Under the pieces are notes generated by a model, which did not search any database, was not told the origin of the DNA, and was given only the letters and a program-made list of their open reading frames with translations. The translations under genes were made by a program, and so were the position numbers. Shown here in pieces: positions 14,901 through 16,799 of a DNA stretch of 16,799 nt. The stretch comes from Myxococcales bacterium. Its GTDB lineage: Bacteria; Myxococcota_C; UBA6777. The first letter of the stretch is position 1. Each line of letters begins with the position of its first letter. Location of the stretch: positions 8,187 through 24,985 of the forward strand of contig JALTMC010000143.1 of NCBI GenBank assembly GCA_027005175.1. The letters are read 5' to 3'.

Positions 14901-15077
14901 ATCCGATGTCTCTGTTACAACGTTATCTGGCTTGATGGTGCCACCGTCTGTTACGATGCTGCCGTCGTTATTGACAGGTGGTGTGCCACAGTTACAGCCT
15001 GATGTGGCTGTGACAAATAACAGCCCAAAACAGGTAAGTAACCACATAAAAATACGAAGATGCTTTCGACGATTCAT
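11991..15077 (-). CDS. large lipoprotein: Cys-rich repeats, PKD-like domain and eight IPT/TIG domains
   Basis: 1028 residues from the ATG at 15077; GGAG lies 8 bases upstream, so the TTG one codon earlier is not needed. Residues 1-27 are a lipoprotein signal (basic start, MWLLTCFGLLFVTA) with lipid-bearing Cys28 in TSGC. An Asp/Pro/Thr-rich linker (37-80) precedes a Cys-rich region (82-217), which includes three repeats of the form C-P-x-RC-x4-DC-x4-CG-x-R-x2-C-x4-VC. A PKD-like domain follows (about 224-314, with SSDPDGDKITYRWN). From about 320 to the end run eight IPT/TIG immunoglobulin-like domains of about 85-90 residues, each starting like ITSLLP and ending like VTNPDGQKSN. The last one is longer. 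Such proteins usually sit on the outer surface and act in adhesion or as long stalks; no catalytic domain is seen. The gene upstream on the same strand encodes another surface protein. Confidence 0.9.
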   Translation of the reverse strand: MNRRKHLRIFMWLLTCFGLLFVTATSGCNCGTPPVNNDGSIVTDGGTIKPDNVVTETSDETQPDAAPDTTPDEPDPDKQPPCYSLGDPCGGTGCNPSCSGQSLTCQGGLCQPEEKPDQPPPDQMCPARCGNHDDCRNTPACGDRRNCINRVCTVPAKICPRRCHENKDCQTPLCGARIRCNAGVCDTLPRCPRGCTEDSDCNVAACGPRKQCLNGVCTAPRKNSAPTAIAERSQTVEVGTRVQLNGSKSSDPDGDKITYRWNIVKRPTGSLTAFDDPSSATPAFVPDRAGKYLIVLVVNDGTVDSPAASVTIEATKKTLPTPRLVTFSPRQYTEGAVNRTVRVFGLNFQSGAKLLFNNLALTTKFVNNTELVITLPSGLRAGSYPVVIQNPDGRKSNIVNYTVITKPSVPPILRSLNPVEVDAGKAFTLTLLGDKFVKGAEVTVNSTLYNTSFVSSQRLSANIRALAAGIYNVQVRNPDGKRSTTLTLRVVTVKKGPILTSILPNIAFAKQTFLFILNGDRFVKGSTIIIGTQTYQSVYVSAKQIRITNLSIATAGNYSVEVENPGGLKSNRLILEVKKTLSKPIITLLVPSSVRERTAVTIAVKGNDFVGNAIVTVKGVKYPTSFVSVGELRLTLPKTLGIGTYPVQVTNPDGQKSNIANLTVIAAPPLPVITSIKPAKVPVGITSTVTITGKNFIKGAQVQVGVRLVPTTYISATQLTAQIPKTLKAGTYALRVFNPGNQVSNSVKLQVFKSAPPQITSLVPNKGTSGSVITVRILGKNFFSGTQVIFQGGKQPTNYVSGTEVTMTLSLTSLNPATYQIWVQNPDGQNSNKIPFVVEAPQGPQITSLLPKEGQTNTTVNMIISGARFATGAVVNFNGKTHKVTYLNASTLGLALSLRRVAAGTYPFSVTNPNKKTSNIVYFTVTAKKLPKPIITQIKPSSIKIGSAGANNPIYILGKYFQNGALLSFRLPFVGSIGLPTNFINSQTLVMTAQFPRISIPFPPQRTNAFVTNPDKQNSNSVQVTVSP

Positions 15078-15123
15078 CAAAATTGCTCCATCTCAATGTT
15101 TGTTGACGGCGGATCTATTTGAA

Positions 15124-15152
15124 AAGATAGAGGTACCTATCTTTGAACTCAA
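15124..15152 (-). promoter_or_regulatory. candidate promoter and palindrome for the IPT/TIG lipoprotein gene
   Basis: On the minus strand TTGAGT (15152-15147) and TATCTT (15129-15124) are 17 bases apart, about 50 bases before the ATG. AAAGATA and TATCTTT form a 7-bp inverted repeat (15123-15144) around GAGGTACC, overlapping the -10. It may be an operator or an mRNA hairpin. Confidence 0.35.
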
Positions 15153-15174
15153 AATAACAGAGGGTCATACTACC

Positions 15175-15201
15175 ACTCCCCTTCAAGATAACAAGGGGAG
15201 T
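15175..15201. other. perfect 9-bp inverted repeat upstream of the lipoprotein gene
   Basis: ACTCCCCTT (15175-15183) and AAGGGGAGT (15193-15201) pair fully around a 9-base loop. No U-run follows on the minus strand. On the plus strand a T-rich stretch (GTTCTTTGGGTTCTTTTTT) follows at a distance. It lies about 25 bases upstream of the candidate -35, so it could be an operator or a terminator for read-through. Confidence 0.5.
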
Positions 15202-15215
15202 CCTGTTCTTTGGGT

Positions 15216-15431
15216 TCTTTTTTCGAACGTTAGATCAAAGAAGTACAAGAGGATTGTTTCATCTATCGTTGGGGCATGTTCTTGGAGTCTTTTTTCGAAC
15301 GCGAGATCAAAGAAGAGGATATGACGCCCCGCGCAGAAGTATGGGGCTGGAAAGCAAGTAGGAAATGTTCATTAAAGCAGATGGGTACAGTTGGCGACGC
15401 TCCGCGCGGAAGTATGGGGCTGGAAAGCAAG
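15216..15431. repeat. degenerate 72-73-bp tandem repeats
   Basis: TCTTTTTTCGAACG followed by AGATCAAAGAAG occurs at 15216 and 15288 (period 72, two mismatches). GACGCYCCGCGCRGAAG followed by TATGGGGCTGGAAAGCAAG occurs at 15323 and 15396 (period 73, two mismatches). Together they look like two to three units of one diverged tandem repeat in the 505-base gap 15078-15582. No gene is seen in that gap. Confidence 0.8.
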
Positions 15432-15517
15432 AGAGGATATCGCCTGGGTCTCAGCACCCCGAGCGGGACTACATGCTGTTGGGTTGGGACACTTTTCTGC
15501 TTGTTTTGTTGGGGTGT

Positions 15518-15546
15518 CCATGTAGGAAACTACGCAGTCCACATGG
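15518..15546. other. hairpin with GAAA tetraloop after the thrombospondin-3 gene
   Basis: CCATGT and ACATGG (6 bp) enclose GTAG-GAAA-CTAC on the plus strand; the outer and inner stems share bases, so only one forms at a time. It lies about 40 bases after the stop of the thrombospondin-3 gene but has no U-run on the minus strand. A terminator role is weakly supported. Confidence 0.2.
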
Positions 15547-15582
15547 GGTTTCTGCGTCGCTGTAGCAAGGGAGGGAGGGAAA

Positions 15583-16799
15583 CTATTTTACAAGATCGTT
15601 GGCATCACGTGGAGCGATCTTGTAGTTACCCCATGTGAACTGTAGCGGTCCCTTGATAGATTTAAACTTGTCTCCCACAGTTCGCTTATCGGCTTGGGGT
15701 TGTTTTCCTGGCTCTGTGCATTTTGCTGTCTTACCCCTCTTGCAGGGAGCACTGAGGCATTGGCATGTGCGAGGGCTAAGGCATTCGGAGTCACTGCCTT
15801 TGCCCGGTGCAGGCTTGTCATTCCAGAAGCAGCTTCGGGCCCCGATATAGCTGGTTGCGTTGAAAGTATCAGCAATATAGGTTTTATCGGTGGCGGTAGC
15901 GGTCTCTGCTACCGTAAAGTCTTCGTGTTTTGTCGTGCTTGAAACTTTGCTGGTAACAACTACATTTTGTACTTCAACCACCAAGCCCTCTAGCTTTTTG
16001 GCTTTGAGAGATGATGGACTGCTGATATCTGCGACCTTAACGAGGACAGGCTTCGGGGGAGTCTCAACTTGTGTCGTTGTGACTGTCAGCTTGGTGACGC
16101 TGGAGAGCTGAATCTGCTTGTAATAGTCTTGTGACTTTCCCTCAACATCGATACGAAGTCCCACCTTTAGCCGTGTGTAAGAGCGGCCTTTTGAACCGAG
16201 ATAGATGAAAATCCCTGAGTAGTCCGCTCCTTTGTATTCCGTGTCAGTGGATTTGAGTTGTGCTGTTAACCGCGACTTGTCTGGGGTGAGTGCTGTTACC
16301 AACAAATTCTTGAGTAAGACCGCTGTACCCACCTTTATTTTGAGCGATTTGACATCATAGATGGAGACGGAACAGGCTTCCCCTGGCTTGTTGGCCTGTT
16401 TGGGACACTTATCACAGGCATCGCCGATCTTGTCCTTGTCGGCATCTTCTTGTTTGGGATTGGGAGTGTCAGGGCAATTATCGACAGCGTTCTTTATGCC
16501 GTCACTATCGCGATCATTGGGGTCAAACTTCTTGCATGTGGTGGTGTTTGCGTCAAACGGACATGGATCGCAGACATCACCTGTATTATCACCATCCCGA
16601 TCCGCTTGCTTGTTGTTGTCCATGGGTCGAATGGGGTTGAAGACATTGGGACAGTTGTCTTTTGCATCTTCGATGCCGTCTCCATCTTTATCTCCTTGGC
16701 GGCTGTAGCCGTACTTTCCGTATTTGTCATCGCGAAAGGGGGCACAAGATGGCTCATTTTTGGGTGTCTGGCAAAAGAACAGAGGATACTTGCTATTCC
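15583..16799 (-). CDS. thrombospondin-type-3 repeat surface protein, N-terminus cut by the window edge
   Basis: About 405 codons are visible and the frame is open to the right edge, so the start is outside. After a Cys-containing segment (CQTPKNEPSCAPF), at least three calcium-binding type-3 repeats follow: DKDGDGIEDAKDNCP, DRDGDNTGDVCDPCP, DRDSDGIKNAVDNCP and DADKDKIGDACDKCP. Each has regularly spaced Asp residues and the NC/CP ending. The remaining 260 or so residues look beta-rich (IKVGTAVLLKNLLVTAL, YSGIFIYLGS, LEGLVVEVQNVVVT), with a Cys-cluster (RTCQCLSAPCKRG) and a C-terminal FTWGNYKIAPRDANDL. This order resembles OB-like domains in secreted myxobacterial proteins, an inference only. 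It is transcribed toward the IPT/TIG lipoprotein gene, 505 bases away, so the two are probably not one operon but may share a surface role. Confidence 0.8.
   Translation of the reverse strand, partial: NSKYPLFFCQTPKNEPSCAPFRDDKYGKYGYSRQGDKDGDGIEDAKDNCPNVFNPIRPMDNNKQADRDGDNTGDVCDPCPFDANTTTCKKFDPNDRDSDGIKNAVDNCPDTPNPKQEDADKDKIGDACDKCPKQANKPGEACSVSIYDVKSLKIKVGTAVLLKNLLVTALTPDKSRLTAQLKSTDTEYKGADYSGIFIYLGSKGRSYTRLKVGLRIDVEGKSQDYYKQIQLSSVTKLTVTTTQVETPPKPVLVKVADISSPSSLKAKKLEGLVVEVQNVVVTSKVSSTTKHEDFTVAETATATDKTYIADTFNATSYIGARSCFWNDKPAPGKGSDSECLSPRTCQCLSAPCKRGKTAKCTEPGKQPQADKRTVGDKFKSIKGPLQFTWGNYKIAPRDANDLVK

Overview
The window looks like chromosome from a Gram-negative bacterium of the myxobacterial/Bradymonadota (former deltaproteobacterial) kind. 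The grounds are a large lipoprotein with cysteine-rich modules, a PKD-like domain and a run of IPT/TIG domains, a thrombospondin-type-3 surface protein, an ExbB/ExbD-like motor pair and an NhaD-type antiporter. This placement is inference from gene content; no rRNA, tRNA or marker gene here fixes it. I see no insertion sequence, integrase, CRISPR array or phage gene.

Layout. (1) 1-2010, plus strand: end of a MotA/TolQ/ExbB-like channel protein with an acidic repeat tail, overlapping an ExbD/MotB-like protein with one membrane helix, a long basic coiled coil and an unfamiliar C-terminal domain; then sufE, whose start is unclear because the best ribosome site opens a different frame. (2) 5165-2184, minus strand: a probable operon from a good promoter at 5231-5259, holding a 128-residue unknown, an extraordinary Met/Gly-rich protein, a 91-residue unknown and a catalytically complete PTS enzyme I. 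No HPr or EII gene is present. (3) 5316-6970: an apparently frameshifted minus-strand membrane-protein gene, a partly broken small plus-strand membrane-protein gene, and an intact CxxxCxxCC metal-binding protein gene coupled to it by a TAATG overlap. (4) 8579-7173, minus: nhaD-like antiporter, with a promoter inside an inverted repeat. (5) 10267-9179, minus: EF-hand-like protein with a possible Cys/His hydrolase domain. (6) 11550-10693, minus: tandem universal-stress-protein domains with a terminator. (7) 15077-11991, minus: large IPT/TIG lipoprotein. (8) 16799-15583, minus: thrombospondin-type-3 protein, cut by the right edge.

A theme runs through the spaces between genes. Almost every longer one carries short, diverged direct duplications with periods of 20, 21, 49, 72-73, 75, 77, 79 or 120 bp. 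Some repeat the end of a neighbouring gene, and some appear to have broken reading frames. One intergenic region (10493-10618) instead has nested inverted repeats that could fold into a structured RNA.

The most unusual protein-coding content is the acidic-tail/basic-coil motor pair at the left edge, the Met/Gly-rich protein upstream of enzyme I, and the EF-hand/Cys-His protein. All domain calls come from reading motifs by eye; none was checked against a database.
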